64,000 nt of DNA, from assembly GCF_025127995.1 (NCBI RefSeq), contig NZ_JAHLYP010000039.1, positions 1 through 64,000 on the forward strand, given 5' to 3'. The position numbers were made by a program, and so were the translations under genes. Below the pieces are notes generated by a model. It had not been told where the DNA came from. It saw nothing but the letters and a program-made list of their open reading frames with translations, and made no database searches. The DNA comes from Synechococcus sp. CS-1332 (GTDB taxonomy: Bacteria; Cyanobacteriota; Cyanobacteriia; PCC-6307; Cyanobiaceae). This document shows positions 8,467 to 16,598 of the stretch, one piece after another (position 1 is the first letter of the stretch; each line of letters begins with the position of its first letter).

Positions 8467-8515
8467 CAACGCCCCCTGATGGATTCGAACCATCGACCGG
8501 CTGCTTAGAAGGCAG
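8467..8515 (-). repeat. Left attachment repeat of the integrative element (tRNA-Arg 3' part)
   Basis: Forty-nine bp identical to 29265-29313, in direct orientation, offset 20,798 bp. It covers the 3' portion of tRNA-Arg(TCT), from the anticodon arm through the T arm and acceptor 3' strand, plus three flanking bases. It then diverges, so no full tRNA can be formed here. This is the expected footprint of site-specific integration into a tRNA gene. Confidence 0.93.
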
Positions 8516-8646
8516 ACGGTCACAGCTGAGAATGCTTTCTACGAAAGGATTTCTATTGGCGGAAAGTCTCGCGGGGTCTAAAATGGGTAAGTTCTCGGCC
8601 CCTTGTGGGACGTTCTTACCATTAGAGGGCCTTTTGGGGTTGGCAG

Positions 8647-9267
8647 TTGGCGCAGGCTAAGAGCCCCCATTTCGTGTTCCCCCGAGAACTGACAGGCAAG
8701 CCCCTCACGACAAATGAACTGGTAAACCACGCTCAAGCAGTTGGGGGCGGGTCATGGAAGTTTGAACCAGCTCGAACAATTCGCAATTGGGCCCGCAGAA
8801 GTGCCGAGGGCACCACGATTCAGAACCGCAAGCAAGGACCTTTTCCTTTGCTCTGCCAGTCTGACGGCGCCCCAGTGACTCTTGCCGATCGCCATCGGGT
8901 GGCCATTATGCAGATCAAGCCAGACACGCAAAGAGTTGGAAGACCCCCCAAGGGGTCCGAATGGCGCTTCCGGCTTGTAGAGCCACTGATTGATCCAGAC
9001 CTTGTGGCTTCCCAGCTAAGGATTAACCAGCTGGGTGGGTGGGTGCTGTTTAATCCTGAAACCAAGCAACTTGAAATCGGGGCGCTCTACCGGGACCCAC
9101 AAACAAATTCATGGCGCTTCGATCGAACTCTTGAAGATGCAGAAGTATTTGGAATCGACCTGGATTTGGTTCGAGACAGTATCGTCTTGCGCAGCGGTGG
9201 CGCCTGGCGGCCGCCAACATTAGATCCCAACAAGATTCAAGAAGAACTCATTAAACAGCTGGGCTGA
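8647..9267 (+). CDS. Unknown element-encoded protein
   Basis: A 206-residue protein beginning at TTG 8647, 131 bp inside the left end of the element; a GTG at 8674 is an alternative start. Visible parts: LTTNELVNHAQAVGGGSWKF and IRNWARRSAEGTTIQ, which look helical and could be a DNA-binding start, a PTTRVGRPPK-like basic stretch (TQRVGRPPKGSEWRF), then regular strand/helix sequence ending IQEELIKQLG. No family was recognised. It is transcribed rightward, opposite to most element genes, which is common for accessory or regulatory genes at element borders. Confidence 0.55.
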   Translation: MAQAKSPHFVFPRELTGKPLTTNELVNHAQAVGGGSWKFEPARTIRNWARRSAEGTTIQNRKQGPFPLLCQSDGAPVTLADRHRVAIMQIKPDTQRVGRPPKGSEWRFRLVEPLIDPDLVASQLRINQLGGWVLFNPETKQLEIGALYRDPQTNSWRFDRTLEDAEVFGIDLDLVRDSIVLRSGGAWRPPTLDPNKIQEELIKQLG

Positions 9268-9300
9268 GAAGTCGTGATTATTCATCCTGGAGCTGCCATC

Positions 9301-10530
9301 TTATGAATATTTGGCTTGATCAGTGAGCAACCTGTGCACATGCTCAACCTGTTCCAAGGAAAGGCGGAAATATTCTGACTGAGGGATACGAACTGCTTTA
9401 AACTCTGAATGAAGCACCCTTTCGATTTCACGGTAGTTAGCACATCGCGCGACATTGAGAACCTCATCTGGTCTTAATTGGCTCATCCGACTGAGTAGAT
9501 TTTGAGTTACTCCAATCTTAAACAAATCTCCATTTCTGACAAGATAAACAAATCCATGAGCGCCGGTATGGGGGTGATCATTTGGTGGACCGCTTGACTC
9601 TTCGAGCATCCTAAGTGCTTCAAGGAGATTGGAAACATATTCCTCCCTAACTAATCTGTTTTGAAAGTAACTGCGTTGCCACTGATCCCAGCGTTCATGA
9701 TCTTCAGGGTGCATATACTTCTGTCGCAGCGAGCGATTACGGGTTGAACAAACCTCATACTCCCTGACAAAAAAGTCCAGATACTGCGTCCTTAGCCTTG
9801 CAGGAAGGTCTTGGGATTGACCACTATTCCAAGCCTTCTTAATCTCTGGGAAAGAGTCTGGCGACTCTCCGTGATATCCCATTTCTTGCAGCCCTAGTTC
9901 GAGCCATTCCCTAAGGGAGGGTTTTGTCTTTTTATTGGCCAACAAAAGCTCATTATTGGCATCTTCAACTTTTCCTCTAACTGACTTTCGCCAAAAATCA
10001 AGGGCCCACACTTGTTCGCCAAAACCAATGCCATCTAGCTCAAATGTATTCCAGTAAAGAGACTGGAGCAAAAAATCAAGCGCTGCGAAATGCTCTTTGA
10101 ATGCAGTGAGCCTCTCATCTGCTCTATCTGATAAATTATCATCCCAGGGACCGACTTCTCCTTCGTGACTATTCTTCTGCTCTTCTGACAGGTACTTCAA
10201 ATAAGTACAATTCATAAACTCACTGTCTAATGAAGCGTCAATGAAGTCTTGCTCCAAAGACATCGCTATAGGCCTAGTCATGAACTCAGCAAGGCTGAGC
10301 TGGAGCAATATGTTGAGTTCTATTCTTCGTTCGCTTGGCATCCAGTCATTCCTCAGTTCATTGAGCCCTGATTTGATTCCTTGAAATTCTATGGCAATCC
10401 CCGATATTTCTTCTACACTTGGGACAAACAATGAAGCCTTTCCGCCAGCCCTAAGCCAGTCAGGAGGGTTCTCGACTATGGCCAGATACCTCTTTGTCAG
10501 TACAGCTGGGAGTGCACTCATGTCTTTCAT
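9301..10530 (-). CDS. Protein with C-terminal GIY-YIG (T5orf172-like) nuclease domain
   Basis: A 409-residue protein. The last 85 residues read GFVYLVRNGDLFKIGVTQNL, then SRMSQLRPDEVLNVARCANY, REIERVLHSEFKAVRIPQSE and YFRLSLEQVEHVHRLL. That is the T5orf172/MUG113 branch of GIY-YIG: a FVYLV/KIGVT core, the basic residue after it, the conserved acidic E in REIERVLH and the EYFRL strand. Such domains cut or bind DNA. The first 320 residues are helical and acidic, with no motif I recognise, and may be a sensor or targeting region. Lower GC than the chromosome supports transfer. It converges with the unknown protein at 8647-9267, leaving 33 bp between stops. The start could also be the ATG at 10521. 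Confidence 0.75.
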   Translation of the reverse strand: MKDMSALPAVLTKRYLAIVENPPDWLRAGGKASLFVPSVEEISGIAIEFQGIKSGLNELRNDWMPSERRIELNILLQLSLAEFMTRPIAMSLEQDFIDASLDSEFMNCTYLKYLSEEQKNSHEGEVGPWDDNLSDRADERLTAFKEHFAALDFLLQSLYWNTFELDGIGFGEQVWALDFWRKSVRGKVEDANNELLLANKKTKPSLREWLELGLQEMGYHGESPDSFPEIKKAWNSGQSQDLPARLRTQYLDFFVREYEVCSTRNRSLRQKYMHPEDHERWDQWQRSYFQNRLVREEYVSNLLEALRMLEESSGPPNDHPHTGAHGFVYLVRNGDLFKIGVTQNLLSRMSQLRPDEVLNVARCANYREIERVLHSEFKAVRIPQSEYFRLSLEQVEHVHRLLTDQAKYS

Positions 10531-10752
10531 GAAGTCCGACTAACCAGAAGTTATTTGGATTGTACCTGACCCTCAAGCATGGGTCTCTTTCGGCCATGAG
10601 ATATTGGCTTCTGCATCAAGGGCCACGCTGGCATCATCCGGTCAAGGTGTGGCTGACCATTGGAACCTATTGATAGGATGAGTCAGCTTGTAGCGAACAT
10701 CGGCCCTTCTGAACCCAGCCGCCAGCTGCACTAAGCGATCGACCACCAGGGC

Positions 10753-11313
10753 CTAGATCGCCTCCGATCTGCTCAGGTTCTGGACGTTCGCCGCAGCCCG
10801 ACACCTCGGCTCGTCAGCAGCAGGCCGGCGATACTCCGGGTGTTGTGGATTCCAAGGCTCCCCACAGTGCCCACAGCGCCAGGGGTCTTCGCCTTCGTTT
10901 TCGAGCCAGTCGGCCCACCACTCCATGCTGGTGGGGTCATGGACTGGGAAATCACGGGTAATCACAGTTTCGACCGCGCATTGAACGGCCAGCAGCTGAG
11001 CAGGCTCCAGCGGCGGCCAGCCCTGAGCAGCCAGCTCACGATTAACGATTGGCGTCATGGGGGCCCACAACGTGGCCACGATGTCAACAGGCTTGGGTTC
11101 AGGGCGTGAGGAGCTGTTAATTCGAAGCCGAGTGCAGGCAGCCACACGGTCGGCCAGTGGGGGCAAACCTGCTGGGGCCAGTTCCAGGAGGCGCTTCCCT
11201 GTTGGGCTGGATCGCAGGTAGTCCCTGAGGCTTCCATCTGTGATCAAACGGTAAAGCTGGCTCCTGTTGCGGCCGATACGCAAAGCTGCTTCTGAAATTG
11301 AATGTGCTGTCAT
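10753..11313 (-). CDS. Helix-turn-helix protein with a zinc knuckle
   Basis: A 186-residue protein. The N-terminus ISEAALRIGRNRSQLYRLIT resembles a MerR/excisionase-type helix-turn-helix that would read DNA. The central part is Pro/Leu-rich. Near residue 145 the sequence WRCGHCGEPWNP contains a C-x2-C pair typical of a small zinc knuckle, although the second pair is not clear. I infer a DNA-binding regulator or accessory factor of the element. It lies upstream on the same strand of the short ribbon-helix-helix, ParB-like and recombinase genes' end of the element, but the gaps are too long to assert one operon. Confidence 0.6.
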   Translation of the reverse strand: MTAHSISEAALRIGRNRSQLYRLITDGSLRDYLRSSPTGKRLLELAPAGLPPLADRVAACTRLRINSSSRPEPKPVDIVATLWAPMTPIVNRELAAQGWPPLEPAQLLAVQCAVETVITRDFPVHDPTSMEWWADWLENEGEDPWRCGHCGEPWNPQHPEYRRPAADEPRCRAAANVQNLSRSEAI

Positions 11314-11476
11314 TTGCAGGTAACTCTTAGGTTGTTAATGGAACACGGGGTAGGGGTTGGCATGGCTTTTCTGAGTTGTTTGTATCCTCATGTCTCATAC
11401 TTCTGGTGAGCTAAATAAACAATGAGTGCGGATAGAATCAATCCCCTCTATGCAGCGCTCAAAGGGACCCGCACTC

Positions 11477-11683
11477 TCACGCCAGCGGAGCACGACTGCC
11501 TAACCGCTCTAGGCCCTGGGCCAGCAGGGCACGGGCCAGGGCAGCGCGGGGGCAGCGCATTCGATCCGCCCACTCCTGCAGCTCAGTCGCCATCGGTGCC
11601 GGCAGCTTCAGCGGGACCGAAACCATCGGCTCACCAGGCCGGCGCATGTCTGGCAATACGAAAGGATCCAAAGAGGCCACCAA
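11477..11683 (-). CDS. Small ribbon-helix-helix-like DNA-binding protein
   Basis: About 68 residues from TTG 11683, preceded by AGGG, or 56 from the ATG at 11647. The core VSVPLKLPAPMATELQEWAD, then RMRCPRAALARALLAQGLER, has one strand and two helices in the order of an RHH (Arc/CopG) repressor. Proteins of this kind often control recombinase or partition genes. It follows the ParB-like gene on the same strand with a 46-bp gap. Confidence 0.5.
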   Translation of the reverse strand: MVASLDPFVLPDMRRPGEPMVSVPLKLPAPMATELQEWADRMRCPRAALARALLAQGLERLGSRAPLA

Positions 11684-11729
11684 AGAGCACCCTTCAGGCT
11701 AGGTATCTCGAATGGGCCAGCTCCAGCCA

Positions 11730-12752
11730 TCAACCGATTAGCGCGGCGATCGACTCCCTCAGCAGCTCCAGGTTCTCGTTCACGATCACGTTCGCGGGCC
11801 GCTTCGGGGTGATCTCACCAGCCAGCAGCCCCACCAGATCGGCCAAGGGGCCAGGGTGATTCACCAACTCTCCGAAGTAGGCGGCGCTGGTTTGCACCTG
11901 GGCCCTTGCCTGCCGGCTTCCTTCGGTGTCGATCACATTCCCTGCCGCGGCCAGCACGCTTGCCCCCTTTGGGAACGCTGCAGCAGAGAGGTCCCTGATC
12001 TCGGAGCGCAACCGGGCACGAATGGCGGCGCGAATCTCCAGCATCGGCTCCAGGTCGCTGCTCTCCAGTAGGTCCTCACAACCAGGCAGGCAGTTCTCGG
12101 TGAAGGGGCGAAGGTGTGCAAGGCGGGCGATCTCGGCGGCTTCCCTGGCCTTGGCGGCGGTCCAGTCGTTGCGGAGGGCCAGCTGGGCCAGCTGCCGTTG
12201 GATCGTGGCCGGGGCCTGGCTGCTGCCGATGGCGGCCGCCACATCCAGGGGCAGCTTCCCGATCGCCGCGGCCTGGAACAGATCAGGCGGTAGGTGAACC
12301 AGCTCCAGCGCCGTTCGTGTCGTTCGGCCGTCCCTCGGCACCCCGTAGGCGGCCAGCTCCCCAGGGCCCATAGCGGTATCCCTGAATAGCTTGGCGGCGT
12401 CGATTGCGGTGCCACGCTCCTCTGCAATGTTCTGGAGGGCGCCGATGGTGCGGGCCTCGATGGCGGTTGCTGCAGATAGAAACCGCACCGCCACCAGCTC
12501 AACACCACAGCGCAGGGCAAGGGCCAGTCGGTGGTGGCCGTTGACAACGAACGGACCAGGGCTTGGGTCTGACAGATCACGCCAAACAGTCAGAACACCG
12601 GCCAGGTCAGGATTCCAGCGGGCGGCATCTTGCAGGACCGGTGTTGTACCGGCGCGGCTTGTATGGAGCTTGAACTGGAAACGCTGTGCATCGACGCGGA
12701 TCGACGTGGCGGGGATCAATGCCAGTTCCATAAACCACTGAAGCCGCTGCAT
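11730..12752 (-). CDS. ParB/Srx-fold protein
   Basis: About 340 residues. The N-terminal region shows LIPATSIRVDAQRFQFKL, RWNPDLAGVLTVWRDLSD and VNGHHRLALALRCGVELVAV. The NGHHR box matches the ParB/sulfiredoxin-type fold, where G-x-H-R marks the nucleotide pocket. A helical middle section follows, with IAEERGTAIDAAKLFRD and PLDVAAAIGSSQAPATIQRQ, the region where ParB proteins have their helix-turn-helix. ParB-like proteins bind centromere-like sites or act as nucleases. No ParA is adjacent, so partition alone is unlikely. Starts at GTG 12758, ATG 12752 or ATG 12731 are all possible. Confidence 0.7.
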   Translation of the reverse strand: MQRLQWFMELALIPATSIRVDAQRFQFKLHTSRAGTTPVLQDAARWNPDLAGVLTVWRDLSDPSPGPFVVNGHHRLALALRCGVELVAVRFLSAATAIEARTIGALQNIAEERGTAIDAAKLFRDTAMGPGELAAYGVPRDGRTTRTALELVHLPPDLFQAAAIGKLPLDVAAAIGSSQAPATIQRQLAQLALRNDWTAAKAREAAEIARLAHLRPFTENCLPGCEDLLESSDLEPMLEIRAAIRARLRSEIRDLSAAAFPKGASVLAAAGNVIDTEGSRQARAQVQTSAAYFGELVNHPGPLADLVGLLAGEITPKRPANVIVNENLELLRESIAALIG

Positions 12753-12824
12753 CCACACGGAAAGTTAGGCAGGCTCAGGCCAGCCTCTGGGGCTGGTCAG
12801 GCAGGCGGCCAGGTGCTCATCCGG

Positions 12825-13436
12825 TCACCTCAGCAGCAGGCCACGGGCACCCTCGGCCCGTTCCTTGGCGGCATCCTGATCGAGGTACCGCTCCAGGGCG
12901 GCCAGGCTCTGGTGGCCGGTCATGGCGGCCACCTCGCGCAGGCTCAGCCCGGCGGCATGGGCGGCAGTGGCGGCGCTTCGGCGGAAGCTATGGCTGGAGA
13001 CGCCACCGACACCAACGACAGCGGCGAGGCGGGCGATCGCTGCCTGAGCACCTCTGACACTGAGCGGCTGGCCAGCGATGCCGGGAAAGATCCATCCCCG
13101 CTTCGAGGTGGGGCACACTTCGCGCCATGCCTGCAGCAGGCGGCAGGCCACGGGCGGCAAGGTCAGGCCACGCCCGACTCCTGTCTTCGTGATCTGACCA
13201 GGGATTGCCACGTTGTAGCCGTCAACGTCATCCCACGTCAGCAGGGTGACCTCACCCACGCGCATGGCCCCGGCTGTCATCAGGGCGATCAGGGCCGAGT
13301 CACGGGGACCGGCGGCCTCGATCATCGCGGTGATCTCGTCGGCATCCAGCACGGCGGCCCGCTTCACGGCGGTGGACTTCGGCGCCTTGTCCCTGAGGAG
13401 GGCACGTTCGGCGGAACGGCGGGAGGCGGCGGCCAT
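12825..13436 (-). CDS. Short tyrosine recombinase (catalytic domain only)
   Basis: A 203-residue protein covering the catalytic domain of a tyrosine recombinase: first Arg in GAMRVGEVTLLTWDDV, HSFRRSAAT (H-x-x-R), MTGHQSLAALERYLD with His and the nucleophile Tyr near residue 188. The N-terminal core-binding domain found in ordinary integrases is absent, although LDADEITAMIEAAGPRDSAL near the start is the usual beginning of the catalytic part. It is the second recombinase of the element, separate from the tRNA-proximal integrase. AGGAGG lies about 20 bp before the ATG, which is too far, so the start is not certain. A sigma70-like promoter lies directly upstream. Confidence 0.8.
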   Translation of the reverse strand: MAAASRRSAERALLRDKAPKSTAVKRAAVLDADEITAMIEAAGPRDSALIALMTAGAMRVGEVTLLTWDDVDGYNVAIPGQITKTGVGRGLTLPPVACRLLQAWREVCPTSKRGWIFPGIAGQPLSVRGAQAAIARLAAVVGVGGVSSHSFRRSAATAAHAAGLSLREVAAMTGHQSLAALERYLDQDAAKERAEGARGLLLR

Positions 13437-13460
13437 GGGGCGGGTGATCGGGCTCCTCCT

Positions 13461-13489
13461 ATTATGCGTCTTCTAGACAAAAGGCGCAA
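13461..13489 (-). promoter_or_regulatory. Sigma70-like promoter upstream of the short recombinase
   Basis: On the minus strand TTGCGC, a 17-bp spacer and CATAAT are followed at once by AGGAGGAG. Both spacing and position fit a promoter for the recombinase/ParB-like genes. It is predicted by eye. Confidence 0.4.
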
Positions 13490-13576
13490 CTCTGCCCAGA
13501 TCGCCTGCGGTGGTGTGGTCGCGGCGACTGCGGCGGGAGGGCGCGACTCACGGGGCCGTTATTGAGAATCGTCTGG

Positions 13577-13598
13577 GGAGTCTGGCGACGCTGCAGAC
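13577..13598 (+). repeat. Copy 1 of a 22-bp partly palindromic box
   Basis: GGAGTCTGGCGA followed by CGCTGCAGAC. The outer GTCTG...CAGAC is an inverted repeat. It matches the box at 13873-13894 in 20 of 22 positions, in direct orientation. Weaker relatives occur near 13624-13651 and 13821-13839. Confidence 0.6.
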
Positions 13599-13872
13599 AC
13601 TGACAATCGGATCAGCGTCTGGCGGAGTCGGCAGAGTCCGCGGACTGCAGCCGCCAGCAGTTCCAGCCGGTACGGGTCGCCGTGATCCCGCCACGGGTGA
13701 GGGGCGAGGATCCGGGCCTGACCCCAAGGATCCAGGCGGTTTCGGCGGTGCTTAGACCCAGCCCTGACCGGATCGCTCGCTAGGCGGCCTCCAGGCAGGC
13801 CGGGAAGGGGCCAGCCTCGGCGGACTGGGCGACGCTGCCGGTCCTGCCGTCACCGCCGTCAGGGCTGTCTGT

Positions 13873-13894
13873 GGAGTCTGGCGATCCTGCAGAC
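13873..13894 (+). repeat. Copy 2 of the 22-bp partly palindromic box
   Basis: GGAGTCTGGCGA followed by TCCTGCAGAC, differing from copy 1 at two central bases. Paired boxes next to a recombinase and a ParB-like gene could be recombination, centromere-like or operator sites (inference). Confidence 0.6.
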
Positions 13895-14415
13895 CGCCTT
13901 GGAGGTCAGCGATCCGTATTTCGCCCCGGCCGACCCAGGCAGGCGGTCGCAGTCGTGGAGGTCGAGGGCCAGCTCGACGCCGATGGGATCCTGGAAGGAC
14001 AGCATGCCGTAGGCGCCGGGATGGTCAGGGCCGCGGCACACTTCGAACATATCAAGACCAGGCGAACCTGGGGGGCGCTGTCCATGTTCCACCCGCTCCG
14101 CTGGCGCTCCAGGGTGGCCGGCGACAACCTTGCGACCTGGATGCTGCGGCAGGGCCGAGACGAAGGGCGCTGGGCGCGGGGGTACGCCATCGCCTCATAT
14201 AGATCCTGTGGAGGTTATGGACAGATGCAGTGGTCGGCGTCGCCTTCGGTGATCAAGATGTTCACCGGCGCTACGGTCTGACGGTTGGGGCTCCTCGGGT
14301 CGTCGAGGTTGAGGACAACCTCAACCGGGGGCGGTTCAGGTTCTGGATGCTCAGAGCGGGCCTCATGCAATGCAAGGTTGTTCCTGTCCAACCCGAAACA
14401 CGAGCGTTGGCGTCT

Positions 14416-15177
14416 TTAGGGCTCTCCTGAGAAACGTAAGTCTTCTGGAAGACGAAGGGTGAAGCTTCCGTGTTTCAAGTAGTACTCTGCTACCTTAACG
14501 CGCTGTTGCCAGTATTGGATCTTTTGTTTGTCACTAATAGCAATTGCTGCAGCAAGCTCATCCTCAGCGGTAGCCAAAAGATGCTCAATTATTTGCTGAA
14601 CTCTAGCTTGGTATAGCCCACGCGCCTCGTCACTCAATGCAAGGTGCTTGATCCCAAGCTCAAGTCCTGCCATGCCCATTAAGCAGAACATACAAACAGA
14701 ACCCTCTACTAGCTCAATAAGCTCGTTCTCTTCTTCAGGTGTTGGTACAAAAAAGGTTTCTGTATAGCCCCCCCATCGACGCTCTTGAAGCTTTGGCACA
14801 GCCTGCCGCCACCGCTGTCCCACATGAAGAGAAAACTGCTCTGAGATCCAAGCTTCTGCTCTGGTGAGGTTGCCTCGATTTACCACTAGATCTTCAAAAT
14901 GACACGATTCCCATACGAATTCTCCGATCTCAGGATTCATGGCTCGTATGATTCGCGTCTTGAGTTGTGCGATCCCAATCTTGACGAACCCTGGATAGTT
15001 TCTCATCCGTGCTAGATATAGCACGGATTCAGACGTAGCATCTCGCATTTCACCGCGCAGAAAAGCCTCAATGGAATCAAACTTGCTTTCTTGTAGAGGA
15101 TCTCTAAACTTCCACCAGAACTTTTCATCAGGTCCGGTCAGGTCAGTGAGGTAATCGAGGTCGCACTCCGATTCCAC
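14416..15177 (-). CDS. GIY-YIG-like (T5orf172-type) protein
   Basis: A 253-residue protein starting at GTG 15177. Residues about 50-150 contain VLYLARMRNYPGFVKIGIAQ, LKTRIIRAMNPEIGEFVWES, then NLTRAEAWISEQFSLHVG and GGYTETFFVPTPEEENELIE. This has the T5orf172 order: a tyrosine strand, KIGI, a conserved Arg, a Glu-containing helix (RAEAWISEQF) and a final ETFF strand. The C-terminal 100 residues are helical with no known motif. It is likely a DNA nuclease or a nuclease-derived DNA-binding protein. It is distinct in architecture from the other two GIY-YIG-like proteins of this element. Confidence 0.65.
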   Translation of the reverse strand: MESECDLDYLTDLTGPDEKFWWKFRDPLQESKFDSIEAFLRGEMRDATSESVLYLARMRNYPGFVKIGIAQLKTRIIRAMNPEIGEFVWESCHFEDLVVNRGNLTRAEAWISEQFSLHVGQRWRQAVPKLQERRWGGYTETFFVPTPEEENELIELVEGSVCMFCLMGMAGLELGIKHLALSDEARGLYQARVQQIIEHLLATAEDELAAAIAISDKQKIQYWQQRVKVAEYYLKHGSFTLRLPEDLRFSGEP

Positions 15178-15209
15178 TGGTTTCTAGCAATGTGGTCTAC
15201 ATTCTGCAC

Positions 15210-15398
15210 TCAAGAGCCCGGCTCCAGCAGGTGGTCGCCGAAAGCCGTCGCCCCGGGGAGCAGCTCCATCAGCTGGTGCAGGCCCAGCAGCTCGGCGTAT
15301 GCGTTGCTGGCAGATCCGTCTATCCTGGCCACTGCCGTCACGAACGACCCCAGAACCTGGGCCGGGGTTTGCTCGTGGCGCTTCGCCATTCGGAGCAA
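15210..15398 (-). CDS. Small unknown protein
   Basis: Sixty-two residues from the ATG at 15398: MLRMAKRHEQTPAQVLGSFV, then ARIDGSASNAYAELLGLHQL and a short acidic tail. The composition is protein-like and helical. It sits 18 bp after the stop of another small frame on the same strand. No family is recognised. Confidence 0.35.
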   Translation of the reverse strand: MLRMAKRHEQTPAQVLGSFVTAVARIDGSASNAYAELLGLHQLMELLPGATAFGDHLLEPGS

Positions 15399-15416
15399 CG
15401 TTCGGACGGCGGCCCC

Positions 15417-15620
15417 CTAAATCAGGGCGGTGAGGCGCTCCAGCCGGCGGACTTGCATCTCCTGATTCCGCAGGAACCTTTGGAGGCTTCGCGATGGCTG
15501 GCGGCGCGGCTCTCGCTGATCTCCGCGGTAACGGCGGCTCAGGCGGACGGTCGGGTGTGGGCGGCCCAGCCACCATCCGGGACCAGAGACGGCCGATAAG
15601 CCGGCGGCGGCAGTGCTCAT
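15417..15620 (-). CDS. Small basic protein, possibly frameshifted
   Basis: Sixty-seven residues; the last 40 (RRYRGDQREPRRQPSRSLQR, then FLRNQEMQVRRLERLTALI) look like a basic helical protein. The N-terminal part reads poorly. A different frame starting at 15666 (MPAPLALDLLLHALTDEHCR, then RRLIGRLWSRMV) reads better and could be the true N-terminus of the same gene if a frameshift lies near 15530. Function unknown. Confidence 0.3.
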   Translation of the reverse strand: MSTAAAGLSAVSGPGWWLGRPHPTVRLSRRYRGDQREPRRQPSRSLQRFLRNQEMQVRRLERLTALI

Positions 15621-15734
15621 CGGTGAGGGCGTGCAGCAGCAGATCCAAGGCGAGGGGGGCAGGCATCGAGGGGCAGAAGCTCCCCTCAGGGTTCCCGGGG
15701 GCGGTCAGAGATCTGTTGGTGTTCAGGTGCCAAG

Positions 15735-15998
15735 TCAGCCCGATCGGACGCCGGCACCCCCCTTCTGCTCAATCTTGCTGTCAATTACCAGCTTTGCCCT
15801 CTCCACGCATTCATCGAGTGTTTTAAACGGAAGGCCAGGCAGTATTCCTGTGGGTTCTTGCTCGGGCTCAGTAATCTCATACATATACCCATAACCAGGA
15901 ACAGGTGTAACTGAGATATGCCAATCCTTGTAGAGGATTCCGTCCCCAAGAATGTCGGGCAATGGTGATGGGTCGTCCATGGTTCTTGACCGTTTCAT
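15735..15998 (-). CDS. Small unknown protein
   Basis: Eighty-seven residues, or 81 from the ATG at 15980. The core ILYKDWHISVTPVPGYGYMY, EITEPEQEPTGILPGLPFKT and LDECVERAKLVIDSKIEQ has alternating strands and one closing helix, with codon use like a real gene. The shape resembles small single-domain alpha/beta proteins found on phages and islands, but I cannot name a family. It lies in the low-GC cargo part of the element. Confidence 0.5.
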   Translation of the reverse strand: MKRSRTMDDPSPLPDILGDGILYKDWHISVTPVPGYGYMYEITEPEQEPTGILPGLPFKTLDECVERAKLVIDSKIEQKGGAGVRSG

Positions 15999-16598
15999 TA
16001 GTGCCAGTCGTAGCTCACACGCGCCTCCACGACAAGGGGGAGAATGTCCTTCACGTAGGCGCTAAGGCGATGGCTCGCCGCTCAGGCGGGTCGCCCGCCA
16101 GTATCCCGTGCGAATTCGCCCCAGCAGGCCCTGAAATGCCGCCGCCGCCAGGCCCACTGCTCGGCCTGCCATCGCTGTTCATCCGCCCTCATCCGCTCCA
16201 CCCAGGCGGCAACCTCCGGACCCATCGCGGCCAGGTCCGCCTCCAGCTACAACACCAGCTGGGGTGGTTCCAGGCTCGATCTGCCGGACATCCCACCGAC
16301 TCCGCTGAGCGGAACCAGTGACCTGCTCGATCAGGTCAGGGAGGCATGGTCGCTGGTAGTTGGGCCGGGATGAGTGGAAAACCGTCTTCCCACCCGTCAG
16401 CTAGGGCGCCCGCACGCTGTCTTGGTTGGAGCGGTCCCTCCGTGGAATCACCACTGGACTGAACTGGCGCGGCAGCTGGGGCGGCTGGTGAATAAAGTTC
16501 AGAGAAAATTTAACATTGGAAGCTTTCAGTTTCAGCCATTCAGCCAGTCTGGCTCTACCTTGGACTCATAGCACTGTCGTGAACAAGACTAGGAAGTT
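15999..16598. other. No gene supported
   Basis: About 600 bp before the zinc-ribbon gene. Open frames are short and rich in Pro/Arg. The last 100 bp turn AT-rich (AAAGTTCAGAGAAAATTTAAC) and probably contain the promoter of the downstream gene. The ribosome binding site AGGAAG is at 16591-16596. Confidence 0.35.

Larger units (their letters stand above)
13490..14415. other. Long non-coding or decayed stretch with repeated boxes
   Basis: About 930 bp between the short recombinase and the next gene. It holds two strong and two weaker copies of a GGAGTCTGGCGA...CTGCAGAC box (see repeats). On the minus strand, coding-like sequence at 13859-14190 (such as FEVCRGPDHPGAYGMLSFQD) is split between two frames near 14090, which suggests a broken small gene. 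No intact gene is supported. Confidence 0.4.

Noticed and set aside
8467-8540. A second tRNA-Arg gene at the left end of the element
   Set aside because: Only the 3' 46 bases match the tRNA. The D arm and the 5' acceptor strand are absent, so it is an attachment-site fragment.
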